A program made the position numbers and the translations under genes. This document shows positions 52,633 to 63,014 of a stretch of 64,000 nt of DNA, piece after piece. Source of the stretch: Pseudomonas chlororaphis subsp. piscium (lineage in GTDB: Bacteria > Pseudomonadota > Gammaproteobacteria > Pseudomonadales > Pseudomonadaceae); contig NZ_CP027707.1 in NCBI RefSeq assembly GCF_003850345.1, positions 248,001-312,000 on the forward strand, given 5' to 3'. Position 1 is the first letter of the stretch; each line of letters begins with the position of its first letter. A model generated the notes under the pieces. The model had not been told where the DNA came from and searched no databases. It worked only from the letters and a program-made list of their open reading frames with translations.

Positions 52633-53442
52633 TCAACCTTCCCAGCCGGCTTGGTAGAGCTTGCCGTGGGCTTTATCCAGGGCGGCGCGCACAGCCGGCG
52701 AATGCTGGTAGATGTCGACGAACTTGATCAGCCGCGGGTCGGTCTTGCTCTTGGGCTGGATCACGAACTGGATCACGTATTCCTTGTGGTCGAGGCCGTC
52801 GAACAGCAGCGCCGAACCGGCATCGAAGGTCTTGGCCAGGCGGATATAGGCCGGGTAGCCCTGCACCAGGTCGGCGTCGTCATAGGCGCGTACCAGTTGC
52901 ACGGCCTCGACCTGGAGGATCTTCAGTTTCTTCGGGTTGGCGACTATGTCGTCCTCGGTGGCCTTGTAGCCGACGCCCGGCTTGAGGCTGATCAGGCCGG
53001 CCTTGGCCAGCAGCTGCAAGCCGCGGCCGCTGTTGATCGGGTCGTTGGCGATGGCCACGGTGGCGCCTTCGGGCAGCTCGTCGAAGCTTTTGTATTTTTT
53101 CGAGTACAGGCCGACGTTGTTGATGATCCCCGGGGCGAACGGCACCAGGTCGAAACCGGCGGCGGCCTTGGCGTTTTCCAGGAACGGGATGTGCTGGAAG
53201 TAGTTCACGTCGATATCGCCGGCGGCCAGGCTGACGTTCGGCGCGATCCAGTCGCTGAACTCCACCAGTTCGACTTTCAGGCCCTGTTTGCCGGCCTCTT
53301 CGACGGCGGCCTCCAGGGGAATGGCGAAGGCGGCGGTGGTGCCGACTTTCAGCGGCGCGTCGGCGGCGAATACCGCGCTGCCGAACAGTCCGAGGGCGAG
53401 GGCCAGTGCTTTGACTGGGTGGCTGAGGCGTTTGCTTTTCAT
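52633..53442 (-). CDS. metQ: Methionine-type ABC transporter binding protein
   Basis: This 269-residue NlpA-family periplasmic binding protein has a signal peptide ([20 protein letters not shown]) and no lipobox. Motifs are [59 protein letters not shown]. The ATG at 53442 is chosen; the longer frame begins inside a REP element. It shares only family-level similarity with the orphan MetQ at 36619, so the two may differ in ligand. First gene of the metQNI operon. Confidence 0.92.
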   Translation of the reverse strand: MKSKRLSHPVKALALALGLFGSAVFAADAPLKVGTTAAFAIPLEAAVEEAGKQGLKVELVEFSDWIAPNVSLAAGDIDVNYFQHIPFLENAKAAAGFDLVPFAPGIINNVGLYSKKYKSFDELPEGATVAIANDPINSGRGLQLLAKAGLISLKPGVGYKATEDDIVANPKKLKILQVEAVQLVRAYDDADLVQGYPAYIRLAKTFDAGSALLFDGLDHKEYVIQFVIQPKSKTDPRLIKFVDIYQHSPAVRAALDKAHGKLYQAGWEG

Positions 53443-53489
53443 GGTGTTGGTTCCAGTCAGTGCATGAAGTGTTGGGGTGTTTGTGCCGG

Positions 53490-53564
53490 CCTCATCGCGG
53501 GCAAGCCTCGCTCCTACAGAAGCGGAATGCATGAGTCTGTAGGAGCGAGGCTTGCCCGCGATGC
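53490..53564. repeat. REP doublet (REPIN-like)
   Basis: Inverted REP cores with a ~25-bp spacer between metQ and the flavin monooxygenase gene; the latter's stop codon is 2 bp away. Confidence 0.9.
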
Positions 53565-53565
53565 T

Positions 53566-54933
53566 TTAGCGGCGGTAGTCCGCGCCAGTGTGTTGCTCCG
53601 GCAATTGCGCTTCGTGCTGGAACAGCTTTTCGCGCAGGGTGCCGTTGTCATAGGCGGTCTTGTACGAGCCGCGACGTTGCAGCTCGGGGATCACCAGGTC
53701 GATGAAGTCGACATAACTCTCCGGGGTGACGATGCGGGTCAGGTTGAAGCCGTCGAGGCCGGTTTCGGCGATCCAGGATTCGAGGTCGTCGGCCACCTGT
53801 TGCGGCGAGCCGACCACAGTGATGTAGCGCCCGCCGAGGGCGTGCTGGTCGAGCAGCTTGCGCCGGGTCCAGTCGTTGTTCTGCAGGTTCCGGGTGGCCG
53901 ACTGGATGGCGTTGCTCTTCACGTACTGGATAGGTTCGTCGATCTCGTACTGGGAAAAGTCGATGGCGGTGGACGCCGAGAAATGCGCCACCCCGGCCTC
54001 GGCGCTGGCATGGCTGCGGTACTCGGCGTGTTTCTTCCAGGCCAGTTCCTCGGTCTCGGCGACTATCACGTTGAGCCCCATGAACACCTTGATGTCCTCG
54101 GGGTTGCGCCCGGCCGCCACGGCGCTGGCGCGGACCTTGTCCACCTGGGCCTTGGTCGAGGGCTTGTTCTGCCCGCTGATGAACACGCATTCGGCGTGGC
54201 GCCCGGCGAACAGCAGGCCGCGATCCGAGCTGCCGGCCTGGAACAGCACCGGCGTGCGTTGTGGCGAGGGCTCGCACAGGTGATAGCCCTCGACCTGATA
54301 GAACTCGCCCTTGTGCTCGACCTTGTGCACCTTCTCCGGCCGGGCGTAGATCCGCTGTTCGCGGTCGTTGATCACCGCGTCGTTTTCCCAGCTGCCTTCC
54401 CAGAGCTTGTAGAGCACTTCCAGGTATTCGTCGGCCTGGTCGTAGCGCCGGTCATGCTCAGCCTGTTCGCTCAGGCCCATGGCCTTGGCGGCGCTGTCGA
54501 GGTAGCCGGTGACGATGTTCCAGCCGACCCGGCCACGGCTCAGGTGGTCCAGGGTGGACATGCGCCGGGCGAACAGATACGGCGGCTCGTAGGTGAGGTT
54601 GGCGGTGAGGCCGAAACCGAGGTTGCGGGTCACCGCGGCCATGGCCGAGACCAGCAGCAGCGGGTCGTTGACCGGCAGCTGGATCGACTCCTTGAGCGTC
54701 ACGTCCACCGAGTTCTGGTAGACGTCGTAGACCCCGACGATGTCGGCGATGAACAATCCGTCGAACAGCCCGCGCTCCAGCAGCTGCGCCAGCTCGGTCC
54801 AGTATTCGAGGGTCTTGTACTGGGTCGAATTGTCCCGGGGATGGGTCCACAGGCCGTGGTTGATGTGCCCGATGCAGTTCATGTTGAAGGCATTGAGCAG
54901 GATCTTTTTTTTGCCTTTCTCAAGAGCACTCAT
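53566..54933 (-). CDS. LLM-class FMN-dependent monooxygenase (NtaA/SnaA/DszA family)
   Basis: The 455-residue soluble bacterial-luciferase-like monooxygenase would use FMNH2 and O2 to cleave a C-S or related bond. Family markers: ILLNAFNMNCIGHINHGLWTH at the start, FDGLFIADIVGVYD, LSRGRVGWNIVTGYLDSAAK, PVLFQAGSSDRG. The start at 54933 overlaps the upstream gene's stop (TGATG). Two DszC-type genes precede it in the same operon, giving a dszC-dszC-dszA-like set. No flavin reductase gene is nearby, so reduced flavin must come from elsewhere. Substrate could be an aliphatic or aromatic sulfur compound. Confidence 0.88.
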   Translation of the reverse strand: MSALEKGKKKILLNAFNMNCIGHINHGLWTHPRDNSTQYKTLEYWTELAQLLERGLFDGLFIADIVGVYDVYQNSVDVTLKESIQLPVNDPLLLVSAMAAVTRNLGFGLTANLTYEPPYLFARRMSTLDHLSRGRVGWNIVTGYLDSAAKAMGLSEQAEHDRRYDQADEYLEVLYKLWEGSWENDAVINDREQRIYARPEKVHKVEHKGEFYQVEGYHLCEPSPQRTPVLFQAGSSDRGLLFAGRHAECVFISGQNKPSTKAQVDKVRASAVAAGRNPEDIKVFMGLNVIVAETEELAWKKHAEYRSHASAEAGVAHFSASTAIDFSQYEIDEPIQYVKSNAIQSATRNLQNNDWTRRKLLDQHALGGRYITVVGSPQQVADDLESWIAETGLDGFNLTRIVTPESYVDFIDLVIPELQRRGSYKTAYDNGTLREKLFQHEAQLPEQHTGADYRR

Positions 54934-56138
54934 CAGATGGTCCCCCGCAGTGGCGGGTTCGTCTGGTTGAGGTAGTAGTTGCCCACCGCGTGGTACTTCC
55001 AGCGCACCGGGTCGTGCAGGGTGTGCACCCGGGCGTTGCGCCAGTGCCGGTCGAGGCCGTGTTCGGCCAGGGTCGCCTGGCTGCCGGCCAGCTCGAACAG
55101 GGTGCTGCCGGCGGCCAGGGAGATTTCGGTGCTGATGGCGCGGGCCTCGGCGACTGCGATGGAGGCGGCGGCCACGGTCTCGGCGTTGGGTTCGGCCTGG
55201 GCCGCGTCGAGGAACTCCCCGGAACGCTCCAGCAGCGCCTCGGTGGCGTGCAGGCGAATGCTCAGGTGGCCGAAGCTCTTGAGGGTCAGCGGATCTTCGG
55301 TGGCCTTGTCGTTGCCGGAGTCGATCCACGGTCGGGTCTTGGTGCGCACGAAATGCAGGGCGTCTTCATAGGCGGCGCGGGCGATACCGGTGTCGATGGC
55401 GGCGTGGAGAATCTGCGCCAGCGGGCCGACGGTGGTCGGGCGCTCGAAGGCGTTTTGAAAGGGAATCACGTCCTCGGCGGCGACGAACACATCCTCGAAC
55501 ATCACCGAGCCGCTGCCGGTGGTGCGCTGGCCGAAGCCGCTCCAGTCGTCGATCACGTTCAGGCCCTGGCTGTCCGCCGGGACGAAGGCCAGTTGCTGCA
55601 CGCCGTGTTCATCCACCACCGAGGTGGGGATGCGCTGGGCGTAGATAGCGCCGGTGGAGTAGAACTTGCGGCCGTTGATGCGATAGCCGTCGCGTCCTTG
55701 CTGTACGTCACGGGTCAGGCGAGTGGTGCGGTCGTGGGCGGTCTTGGTGCCCAGCTCGGCCAGGGCATTGCCGAAGCGCTGGCCGGCCAGGACCTCGGCG
55801 TACAGGCGTTTTTTCTGCGCCGCGCTGCCGTTCACCCGCAGCACTTCGAGGGCGTAGAAATGGTTCTGTGGGATTTGCCCGAGGGAGGCGTCGGCCTGGG
55901 CGATCAGGGCGATGACCTTGGCCAGGGTGACGTTGGACACGCCGGCGCCGCCGTATTCCCTGGGCACGCTGATGCCCCACAGGCCTGAGCGGGAAAAAGC
56001 TTCGAGTTCGGGGTGGGGCAGGCGGCGTTCGCGGTCGCGCAGGGCGCTGTCGCGCTTGAAATCTTCGGCCAGGTCGCTGGCGACGATCAGGGCTTGCTCA
56101 TCGCTGGTTATGACCGCGACGTGTTGAGAAAGAGTCAT
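54933..56138 (-). CDS. Acyl-CoA-dehydrogenase-fold flavin monooxygenase (DszC/SfnB-type)
   Basis: This 401-residue enzyme has the acyl-CoA dehydrogenase fold used by DszC-type FMNH2-dependent monooxygenases. Segments seen: LPHPELEAFSRSGLWGISVP, DASLGQIPQNHFYALEVL, DGYRINGRKFYSTGAIYAQR, DWSGFGQRTTGSGSVMFEDV and RVHTLHDPVRWKYHAVGNYY. The glutamate base of true acyl-CoA dehydrogenases is not evident, fitting an oxygenase. The ATG at 56138 follows CTGGAGAAAC. It is paralogous to the upstream gene, with very high DNA similarity in the last ~70 codons. Confidence 0.87.
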   Translation of the reverse strand: MTLSQHVAVITSDEQALIVASDLAEDFKRDSALRDRERRLPHPELEAFSRSGLWGISVPREYGGAGVSNVTLAKVIALIAQADASLGQIPQNHFYALEVLRVNGSAAQKKRLYAEVLAGQRFGNALAELGTKTAHDRTTRLTRDVQQGRDGYRINGRKFYSTGAIYAQRIPTSVVDEHGVQQLAFVPADSQGLNVIDDWSGFGQRTTGSGSVMFEDVFVAAEDVIPFQNAFERPTTVGPLAQILHAAIDTGIARAAYEDALHFVRTKTRPWIDSGNDKATEDPLTLKSFGHLSIRLHATEALLERSGEFLDAAQAEPNAETVAAASIAVAEARAISTEISLAAGSTLFELAGSQATLAEHGLDRHWRNARVHTLHDPVRWKYHAVGNYYLNQTNPPLRGTI

Positions 56139-56161
56139 GTGTTTCTCCAGAGGTCTGGTCG

Positions 56162-57403
56162 TTAAATCCAGGAATGGCGAGCCGGCAACGTGCCGTTCAG
56201 GTGGTAGGTGCCGACGGCGTGGTATTTCCAGCGCACCGGATCGTGCAGGGTGTGGACCCGGGCGTTGCGCCAGTGCCGGTCGAGGTTGAACTCGGCGAGG
56301 GTGGCGCGGCTGCCGGCCAGCTCGAAGAGTTTTTCGCTGGCCTGCAGCGAGATCTCGGTGGTCAGCACCTTGGCTTCGGCCACGGCGATCGAGGCGCGGG
56401 CGGCGGATTCGGCGCTGATCGGCGCGACGCTGACCTGGTCCAGCACCTGGCCGGCCTTGCGCAGCAGGGCCTCGGCGGCGTGCAGTTCGATTTTCAGCTT
56501 GCCGATATCGGCGATTACATAGAGGTCGTCGCTGGCCCGTTCGACGTTGGCGTCGACCCACGGCCGCGAACGTTCCCGCACGAAGCTGATGGCGTCGTCG
56601 ATGGCCGCGCGGGCGATGCCGGCGTCGATCGCTGCCTGGATCAGCTGCGAGATCGCGCCCTGGATATTCGGCGATTCGTTGATGCGCCAGCTGTCCACCA
56701 CCAGGTCGGCATCGACCCGCACGTTGTTGAGCAGAATGGTGCCGCTGGCGGTGGTGCGCTGGCCGAAGCCCGACCAGTCGTCGACGATGCGCAGCCCCGG
56801 GGTGCCGCGCCGGACGAAGGCCAATACCTGCTTGCCGTCGTCATTCAGCGCCTTGACCGCCACCCAGTGGGCGAACAGGGCGCCGGTGGAATAGAACTTC
56901 TGGCCATTGAGCAGATAACCGTCGCCGTCGGCGGTGATCCGCGCCTTGAGTTCCAGGGTGTTTTTGGTCCCGCGTTCCGGGCCGGCGTTACCGATGCGCC
57001 AGCCTTCCAGCACGCTTTGGAACAGCTGCTTTTTCTGCCGTTCGGTGGCGCTGCCGAGAATCAGGTGGAGAATGCCGAACTGGTTCTGCGGGATCTGTCC
57101 CAGGGCCGGGTCGGCCGCGGAAATGATCGCGAAGACTTCGGCCAGGGTCACGAAGGAAACCTGCGGGCCACCGAATTCACGGGGGATGGCAATACTGCCC
57201 AGGCCACTGCGGGTGAAGTGTTCGATTTCCGCCCACGGCAGCTTGCGCTGCTGGTCGCGCCGGGCCGCCTGCTGGCGGGCGACGGTGGCCAGTTCATGGG
57301 CGGCTTGAAGGGCTTCTGCGTCGTTCAGCAGAACCCGTGCGGGCAACAACAGGGGGGCGATATCCAGATCGCTCTGGACATTTGCATCGGCCAGATTGGA
57401 CAT
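56162..57403 (-). CDS. SfnB-family sulfur acquisition oxidoreductase (acyl-CoA dehydrogenase fold)
   Basis: The 413-residue protein is paralogous to the next gene in the operon: LPWAEIEHFTRSGLGSIAIP, DPALGQIPQNQFGILHLIL, DGYLLNGQKFYSTGALFAHW, DWSGFGQRTTASGTILLNNV, RVHTLHDPVRWKYHAVGTYH. This pattern corresponds to the SfnB family found in pseudomonad sulfur-starvation clusters. The ATG at 57403 is preferred because AAGGAG lies 8 bases upstream; a GTG at 57412 directly follows that site and is rejected. First gene of the three-gene monooxygenase operon. Confidence 0.87.
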   Translation of the reverse strand: MSNLADANVQSDLDIAPLLLPARVLLNDAEALQAAHELATVARQQAARRDQQRKLPWAEIEHFTRSGLGSIAIPREFGGPQVSFVTLAEVFAIISAADPALGQIPQNQFGILHLILGSATERQKKQLFQSVLEGWRIGNAGPERGTKNTLELKARITADGDGYLLNGQKFYSTGALFAHWVAVKALNDDGKQVLAFVRRGTPGLRIVDDWSGFGQRTTASGTILLNNVRVDADLVVDSWRINESPNIQGAISQLIQAAIDAGIARAAIDDAISFVRERSRPWVDANVERASDDLYVIADIGKLKIELHAAEALLRKAGQVLDQVSVAPISAESAARASIAVAEAKVLTTEISLQASEKLFELAGSRATLAEFNLDRHWRNARVHTLHDPVRWKYHAVGTYHLNGTLPARHSWI

Positions 57404-57669
57404 CAGTGCCACTCCTTGGCTGCACGCAATGCCCTGGCGATTTGCACTGGGGTGATTGTGTTCCGGACCATACCTACCTCACATCTTTGGAAGTGCCGCG
57501 TCATGAGCGGCGAAATCGGGTTCAAGAATGTCCGGTGGTCCGGTGCATATACCCTATGCGCGTATAAAAATTAAATAAACTAACTTTTAGGAATATGTAT
57601 AGAAGGGGTTTACGTATACGGCAGGCACGGTGGGATCAGGGGCAACAGGGCTTGGATCAGGGGGATTTT
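57404..57669 (-). promoter_or_regulatory. Promoter region of the flavin-monooxygenase operon
   Basis: AT-rich stretch at 57555-57610; the minus strand reads ATATTCCTAAAAGTTAGTTT at 57574-57593, partly like the CTTATTCC-type motif found before atsK. The rest up to 57669 holds no gene. Confidence 0.4.
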
Positions 57670-57670
57670 T

Positions 57671-57835
57671 TCGCCGCTGCCGCAGGCTGCGAACGGCTTC
57701 GAAGAGGGTGTGTTTGTGGTTCCGGCGGAAGGCCCTGCGGGCCTTGTCGCAGCCTCGCGTTGCTCGGCAGCGGCTACAGGAACACGGTTTGTAGCCGCTG
57801 GCGTAGCCTGCGCTCGGCGGCGCAGCCGTCGTAAA
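57671..57835. repeat. Cluster of second-family repeats
   Basis: Three units: cgctgccgcaggctgcgaacgg (57674-57696), cgcagcctcgcgttgctcggcagcggctac (57748-57778) and gtagccgctggcgtagcctgcgctcggcggcgcagc (57791-57826). They lie downstream of tcyN and upstream of the monooxygenase operon. Confidence 0.75.
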
Positions 57836-57906
57836 ACCAGGATGTGTCAGGTGGCGGGTCAGCGTTCGCTGCACAGCCCATCCTGGGCTCGGCAGCGAGG
57901 CACAGG

Positions 57907-58668
57907 TCAGGCCTGGGGATGGCCCGAGGTGAGGAACTTGCTGAGGAATTGCCGGGTGCGTTCTTCCCTGGGGTTGGCGAACAGCGCCTTGGCTTCGCCC
58001 TGTTCGACGATCACGCCCTTGTCGAAGAAAATCACCCGGTTGGCCACGTCGCGGGCGAAGCCCATTTCGTGGGTGACGATGACCATGGTGCGCTTCTCCT
58101 CGGCCAGGCCGCGGATGGTCGCCAGCACTTCGCCCACCAGCTCCGGGTCGAGGGCCGAGGTCGGTTCGTCGAACAGGATCACCTCCGGCTCCATCGCCAG
58201 CGCCCGGGCAATCGCCACGCGCTGTTGCTGCCCGCCGGAAAGGCGCCGCGGGTAGGCGTCTTCCTTGCCCGCCAGGCCGACCTTGGCCAACAGTCCGCGG
58301 CCCAGGGCCAGCGCCTGCTCGCGGGGCGTCTTCTTCACCACCAGGGGGCCTTCGATAACGTTTTCCAGCGCGGTGCGATGGGGGAACAGGTTGAAGTTCT
58401 GGAACACGAAACCCACCTGCTGGCGCAGTTGCCGCACCAGGCCCTGCTGCTGGGTCAGCGGCCGGCTGCCATCGATTTCGATATTGCCGACCTTGATCCG
58501 GCCGCTGGTAGGCTCTTCGAGGAAATTCAGGCAGCGCAAAAAGGTGGTCTTGCCCGAGCCGCTGGGGCCGATGATGGCGACCACTTCGCCTTCCGCCACC
58601 GTCAGGTCGATGCCATTGAGGACGGTCTGACCCTTGAACTGCTTCGTCAGTTTTTCAACCACAATCAT
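57907..58668 (-). CDS. tcyN: Cystine ABC transporter ATP-binding protein
   Basis: This 253-residue ATPase has Walker [11 protein letters not shown]-loop [11 protein letters not shown], signature [15 protein letters not shown], Walker [15 protein letters not shown] and H-loop THEMGFA. It follows the permease and binding-protein genes (order tcyJ-tcyL-tcyN, minus strand, 4-bp gap), the same order as in other Pseudomonas and E. coli sulfur loci next to dcyD. It energises import of L-cystine and possibly D-cystine or related diamino acids. Confidence 0.92.
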   Translation of the reverse strand: MIVVEKLTKQFKGQTVLNGIDLTVAEGEVVAIIGPSGSGKTTFLRCLNFLEEPTSGRIKVGNIEIDGSRPLTQQQGLVRQLRQQVGFVFQNFNLFPHRTALENVIEGPLVVKKTPREQALALGRGLLAKVGLAGKEDAYPRRLSGGQQQRVAIARALAMEPEVILFDEPTSALDPELVGEVLATIRGLAEEKRTMVIVTHEMGFARDVANRVIFFDKGVIVEQGEAKALFANPREERTRQFLSKFLTSGHPQA

Positions 58669-58672
58669 GGGT

Positions 58673-59389
58673 TCAGGACTCCTGGTCGTGCCGATTGACC
58701 CGCTCTTCCAGTCGGTTCTGCAGGTGCGCCAGCACGCTGGCCAGAACCCAGTAGATCAGCGCGGCGGCAAGATACATGGTGAAGACTTCGAAGGTCCGGG
58801 CGGTGATCAGTTGCGCCTGGCGGAACAGTTCCGGGACCTGGATGGTGGCGGCCAGGGCGGTGTCCTTGACCAGTGAGATAAAGCTGTTGCCCAGGGGCGG
58901 CAGCGCCGTGCGCATGGCTTGCGGCAGGATCGCCCGGCGCAGGGTCTGGGCCCGGGTCATGCCGATGCTGGCCGCCGCTTCCCACTGCCCGCGCTCGATG
59001 GAGCCGATGGCCGCGCGCAGGATCTCGCAGGCATAGGCCGCCATGTTCAACGAGAAGCCGATCAGCGCCGCCGGCAGCGGGTCAAGCTCGATACCCAGCT
59101 GCGGCAGGCCGTAATAGATCACGAACAGTTGCACCAGCAACGGCGTGCCGCGAAAGAACGACACATAGACGCGGGCGATCCAGCTCAGCAGCTTGAAGCG
59201 CGACAGGCGCATCAGCGCCAGGGCGAACCCCAGCGCCAATCCGAAGAACATGCCGCCGAGGCTGAGGATCACCGTGAAATACGCGCCCTGGAGCAGGAAG
59301 GGCGCGGAATTCAGCAACAGCTGCGTGGTTTCGGCGATTTGCTGGCTCAACTGCGGAAAATACAGTTCGAACTGAAAACCTGCTTCCAT
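58673..59389 (-). CDS. tcyL: Cystine ABC transporter permease
   Basis: This 238-residue amino-acid permease has about five hydrophobic helices. Typical features are [44 protein letters not shown] and the coupling loop [20 protein letters not shown]. The ATG at 59389 overlaps the binding-protein stop (TAATG). Length and motifs match TcyL (YecS). It would form a homodimeric pore with TcyN. Confidence 0.92.
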   Translation of the reverse strand: MEAGFQFELYFPQLSQQIAETTQLLLNSAPFLLQGAYFTVILSLGGMFFGLALGFALALMRLSRFKLLSWIARVYVSFFRGTPLLVQLFVIYYGLPQLGIELDPLPAALIGFSLNMAAYACEILRAAIGSIERGQWEAAASIGMTRAQTLRRAILPQAMRTALPPLGNSFISLVKDTALAATIQVPELFRQAQLITARTFEVFTMYLAAALIYWVLASVLAHLQNRLEERVNRHDQES

Positions 59390-60186
59390 TATTGAGTGAC
59401 GTCAGCGTTGAAGTATTTTTCCGAGAGCTTTTTCAGCGTGCCATCAGCGCGCAGTTCCTCGATCGCCTTGTTCACCGCGGCCAGCAGTTCGGGTTCACCT
59501 TTGCGCAGGGCCACGCCGGCTTCCTGGCGGGAGAAGGGTTCGCCGGAAACGGCCAGGGTGTTGTTGGTTTTCTTGATCAGTTCGAAGGCGGCCAGGCGGT
59601 CCACCAGGATCGCGTCGATACGGCCTACGCGCAGGTCCTGGTACTTGGTCGGATCATCGTCGTAGGTCTTGATGATGGCTTTCGGTACGTTGTCCTTGAG
59701 CCATTGTTCGTAGTTGGTGCCCAGGCCGACACCGACCTTGTGCCCGGCCAGGTCGGCGGCGTTCTTGAACTTGCCTTCGTCCTTCTTCTGGGTCAGGGCC
59801 TGGATGCCGGAAACGGTGTAGGGGGTGGAGAAGTCGTATTTCTTCTTGCGCTCATCCGAGATGGTCACCTGGTTGATCACCGCGTCCAGGCGCTTGGACT
59901 CCAGGGCGGCGAGGATGCCATCCCATTTGGTCGGCTGCAGTTTGACCTTCACGCCCAGCTTCTGCGCCAGGGCTTCGGAGAACTCCACCTCGAAGCCGGC
60001 CAGCTTGCCGCTTTCGTCGACGTAGCTGAACGGTGGGTAAGTGCCTTCCAGGCCGACGTTGATGGTGCCGGCGTCCTTGATCTTCTGCAGTTGCTCACCG
60101 GCAACCGCTTGCCCCAGCAACCCGACACCCAGTGCCAGACCCAGCGAGCCAACGAGGATATTTCGACGTAGTGCGGAAAAAATCAT
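59389..60186 (-). CDS. tcyJ: Cystine-binding periplasmic protein
   Basis: The 265-residue SBP family 3 protein has a signal peptide (ILVGSLGLALGVGLLGQAVAGEQ) and no lipobox. Signature segments: LEGTYPPFSYVDESGKLAGF, KWDGILAALESKRLDAVINQ, YDDDPTKYQDLRVGRIDAIL. It is strongly FliY/TcyJ-like. The ATG at 60186 (MIFSALRR) is chosen over longer readings. First gene of tcyJLN, 363 bp from dcyD, which is on the same strand. Confidence 0.92.
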   Translation of the reverse strand: MIFSALRRNILVGSLGLALGVGLLGQAVAGEQLQKIKDAGTINVGLEGTYPPFSYVDESGKLAGFEVEFSEALAQKLGVKVKLQPTKWDGILAALESKRLDAVINQVTISDERKKKYDFSTPYTVSGIQALTQKKDEGKFKNAADLAGHKVGVGLGTNYEQWLKDNVPKAIIKTYDDDPTKYQDLRVGRIDAILVDRLAAFELIKKTNNTLAVSGEPFSRQEAGVALRKGEPELLAAVNKAIEELRADGTLKKLSEKYFNADVTQ

Positions 60187-60549
60187 GACAAGCCCCTGTG
60201 TTTTCTTATGAAGATGCAGTTGGGAAGTGCAGGTCAATCGGTGAGCGGGAACGAGCGCCTTATCCTGCACTAAATGCAGCGTATGCGTCTCTTGGCAAAT
60301 TCGCCTGCGGCGCGACTATAAGTGGCTGCTTATAGATGTAAAAATAATATAAATTCACATTGTTATTCTTTTTATAAATATACGTTTTCGGTCCCTGTAG
60401 CCGTTGCCGCAGGCTGCGATCGTTTTGGGCGGCATTCCGACGTAGCAGGCGCAAATCCGGCGAACGCGTCTCTTCCGATACGCCGCATATGCAGGTTTAC
60501 GACGGCTGCGCCGCCGAGCGCAGGCTGCGCCAGCGGCTACAGGCATTTG
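60187..60549 (-). promoter_or_regulatory. tcyJ promoter region with repeat pair
   Basis: An AT-rich segment at 60318-60390 (taaaaataatataaattcac on the plus strand) should hold the tcyJ promoter. A second-family inverted repeat pair at 60396-60543 lies just past the dcyD stop codon. No gene is seen. Confidence 0.5.
60396..60543. repeat. Second-family repeat units
   Basis: ctgtagccgttgccgcaggctgcgatcg (60395-60422) and gctgcgccgccgagcgcaggctgcgccagcggctac (60504-60540), in opposed orientation. Confidence 0.75.
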
Positions 60550-61545
60550 TCATGCAAAGGATCCGGCATAAGCGAACAACGCCGGCGCGCCGCCGGTGTG
60601 CAGGAAGATGATCGGGCCGTCGTCGAAGCGCTGGCGGCCAATGCCGTCGAGCAGGCCGGCCATGGCCTTGCCGGTGTAGACCGGGTCCAGCAGCAGGCCT
60701 TCCTGGCTCGCCAGCAGCTTCACCGCGGCCAGGGTACCGGCATTCGGCTCGCCATAACGCGGGGCGAAATACTCGTCCCACAACTCCACCTTGAAACTGT
60801 CCGGCAGCGCCACCCCGAGCAGTTCGGCGGTGCGTTCGGCCAGGCCCTGGACCTTCGGCCGCTGCGCTTCGTCGGTGCGCGACACGGTGACGCCGATCAC
60901 CGGCAACTGCGGCAGCGCTTCGCTCAAGGCCAGGGCCAGGCCGCTGTGGGTGCCGGCGCTGCCCGAGGCCAGGACCACGGCGGCGAAGTCGAGCCCGGTG
61001 TTGTTGATCTGCTCCGCCAGCTCCAGGCCGGCGCGCACGTAACCCAGCGCGCCGAGGGCGTTGGAGCCGCCAATCGGCACCAGGTACGGCTGTTTGCCGC
61101 TGCTGCGCAGGCGTTCGGCCAGGGCCTGCAACTGCTCGTCGGCGTTGTCCAGGTTGTCCACCAGCTCGACCTTGGCGTCGAACAGGTCGAGCAGCAGGCG
61201 GTTGCCGTTGCCCAGGTAATTGCGGTCATCGGTGCCGATGGGGTTTTCCAGCAGGGCGACGCAGCCCAGGCCCAGCTTGGCGGCCAGGGCCGCGGTCTGG
61301 CGCACGTGGTTGGACTGGATGGCGCCCGCGGTAATCAGCGTGTCCGCGCCTTGGGCCAGCGCATCGGCGGCCAGGTATTCGAGTTTGCGCAGCTTGTTGC
61401 CGCCCATGGCCAGTGGCGTGGTGTCGTCACGCTTGACGTAGACATCGCGGCCCAGCCAGGTGGACAGGCGTTCGAGTTTTTCCAGGGCGGTGGCACCGCC
61501 CAGCAGGTCGAGACGGTTAAAACGGTCGAGCTGTCGTTTGATCAT
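60550..61545 (-). CDS. dcyD: D-cysteine desulfhydrase
   Basis: The 331-residue PLP enzyme of the ACC-deaminase/D-cysteine desulfhydrase family converts D-cysteine to pyruvate, ammonia and sulfide. The PLP lysine is in [13 protein letters not shown]; other motifs are [48 protein letters not shown] and [19 protein letters not shown]. The ATG at 61545 gives the length of E. coli DcyD (328); a TTG at 61605 is a poorer start. It is next to the cystine transporter, as in E. coli, and divergent from the serine acetyltransferase. Confidence 0.9.
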   Translation of the reverse strand: MIKRQLDRFNRLDLLGGATALEKLERLSTWLGRDVYVKRDDTTPLAMGGNKLRKLEYLAADALAQGADTLITAGAIQSNHVRQTAALAAKLGLGCVALLENPIGTDDRNYLGNGNRLLLDLFDAKVELVDNLDNADEQLQALAERLRSSGKQPYLVPIGGSNALGALGYVRAGLELAEQINNTGLDFAAVVLASGSAGTHSGLALALSEALPQLPVIGVTVSRTDEAQRPKVQGLAERTAELLGVALPDSFKVELWDEYFAPRYGEPNAGTLAAVKLLASQEGLLLDPVYTGKAMAGLLDGIGRQRFDDGPIIFLHTGGAPALFAYAGSFA

Positions 61546-61736
61546 GAGGCCGCACGGGTTGTCAGAGGTGTCAGGGACTATAGGCAGCGATATTTGCCGG
61601 GGCAACCGTCAATCGCTTATGCCAAAAGGTGCTTAGGCCAGCACAATTAGTTCTTAATTTGGCCTGGGGCGCATACCGTAAAGTGGCGTCGTTTATTCGG
61701 CCAGACAGTCCGGCCGCCTGAGTGAGGAGTCCTATC

Positions 61737-62663
<927 letters not shown>

Positions 62664-62687
62664 GAGTCTTCTGCGCCTGTTCGATTT

Positions 62688-62753
62688 TTCGCGGGCAAGC
62701 CTCGCTCCTACTGGTTGCACGTACTCGTAGGAGCGAGGCTTGCCCGCGATGCT
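62688..62753. repeat. REP doublet (REPIN-like)
   Basis: Inverted REP cores with a ~15-bp spacer after the serine acetyltransferase gene. Confidence 0.9.
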
Positions 62754-62893
62754 TTTCAGCGGCTCGCATGCCTGATGGCCATTCGCTTATTTAGCGCTGA
62801 ACGATTCCCTCCGCGACACATCAGACCTTTCCTAAAACCTGTGAAATCAGGCGACCGCCGAGCCCGGCGATTAGTCCTTGCGCGCCTAACCGT

Positions 62894-62923
62894 GTTTAAC
62901 TTGAACGCTTGTTCAAGTTAAAC
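62894..62923. promoter_or_regulatory. Perfect palindrome, BetI-like operator upstream of the BCCT gene
   Basis: Arms GTTTAACTTGAAC and GTTCAAGTTAAAC pair perfectly over 13 bp with a 4-base centre. The TTGAAC...GTTCAA core matches the type of site bound by the choline-responsive repressor BetI. It is ~90-120 bp before the transporter start. No T-run follows, so it is not a terminator. Confidence 0.6.
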
Positions 62924-63014
62924 CGGCAGCTCGCTGCCCGCTCACAACAGGAGGCTTACCTTTGCTGAGTCCGATCTTTTCAGCCGCGTTTTACCCCCTC
63001 GAGGTGCACCGTTC

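Noticed and set aside
53442..53532. N-terminal extension of MetQ starting at 53532
   Set aside because: The extension is translated REP sequence (SVGARLARD) and would bury the signal peptide.
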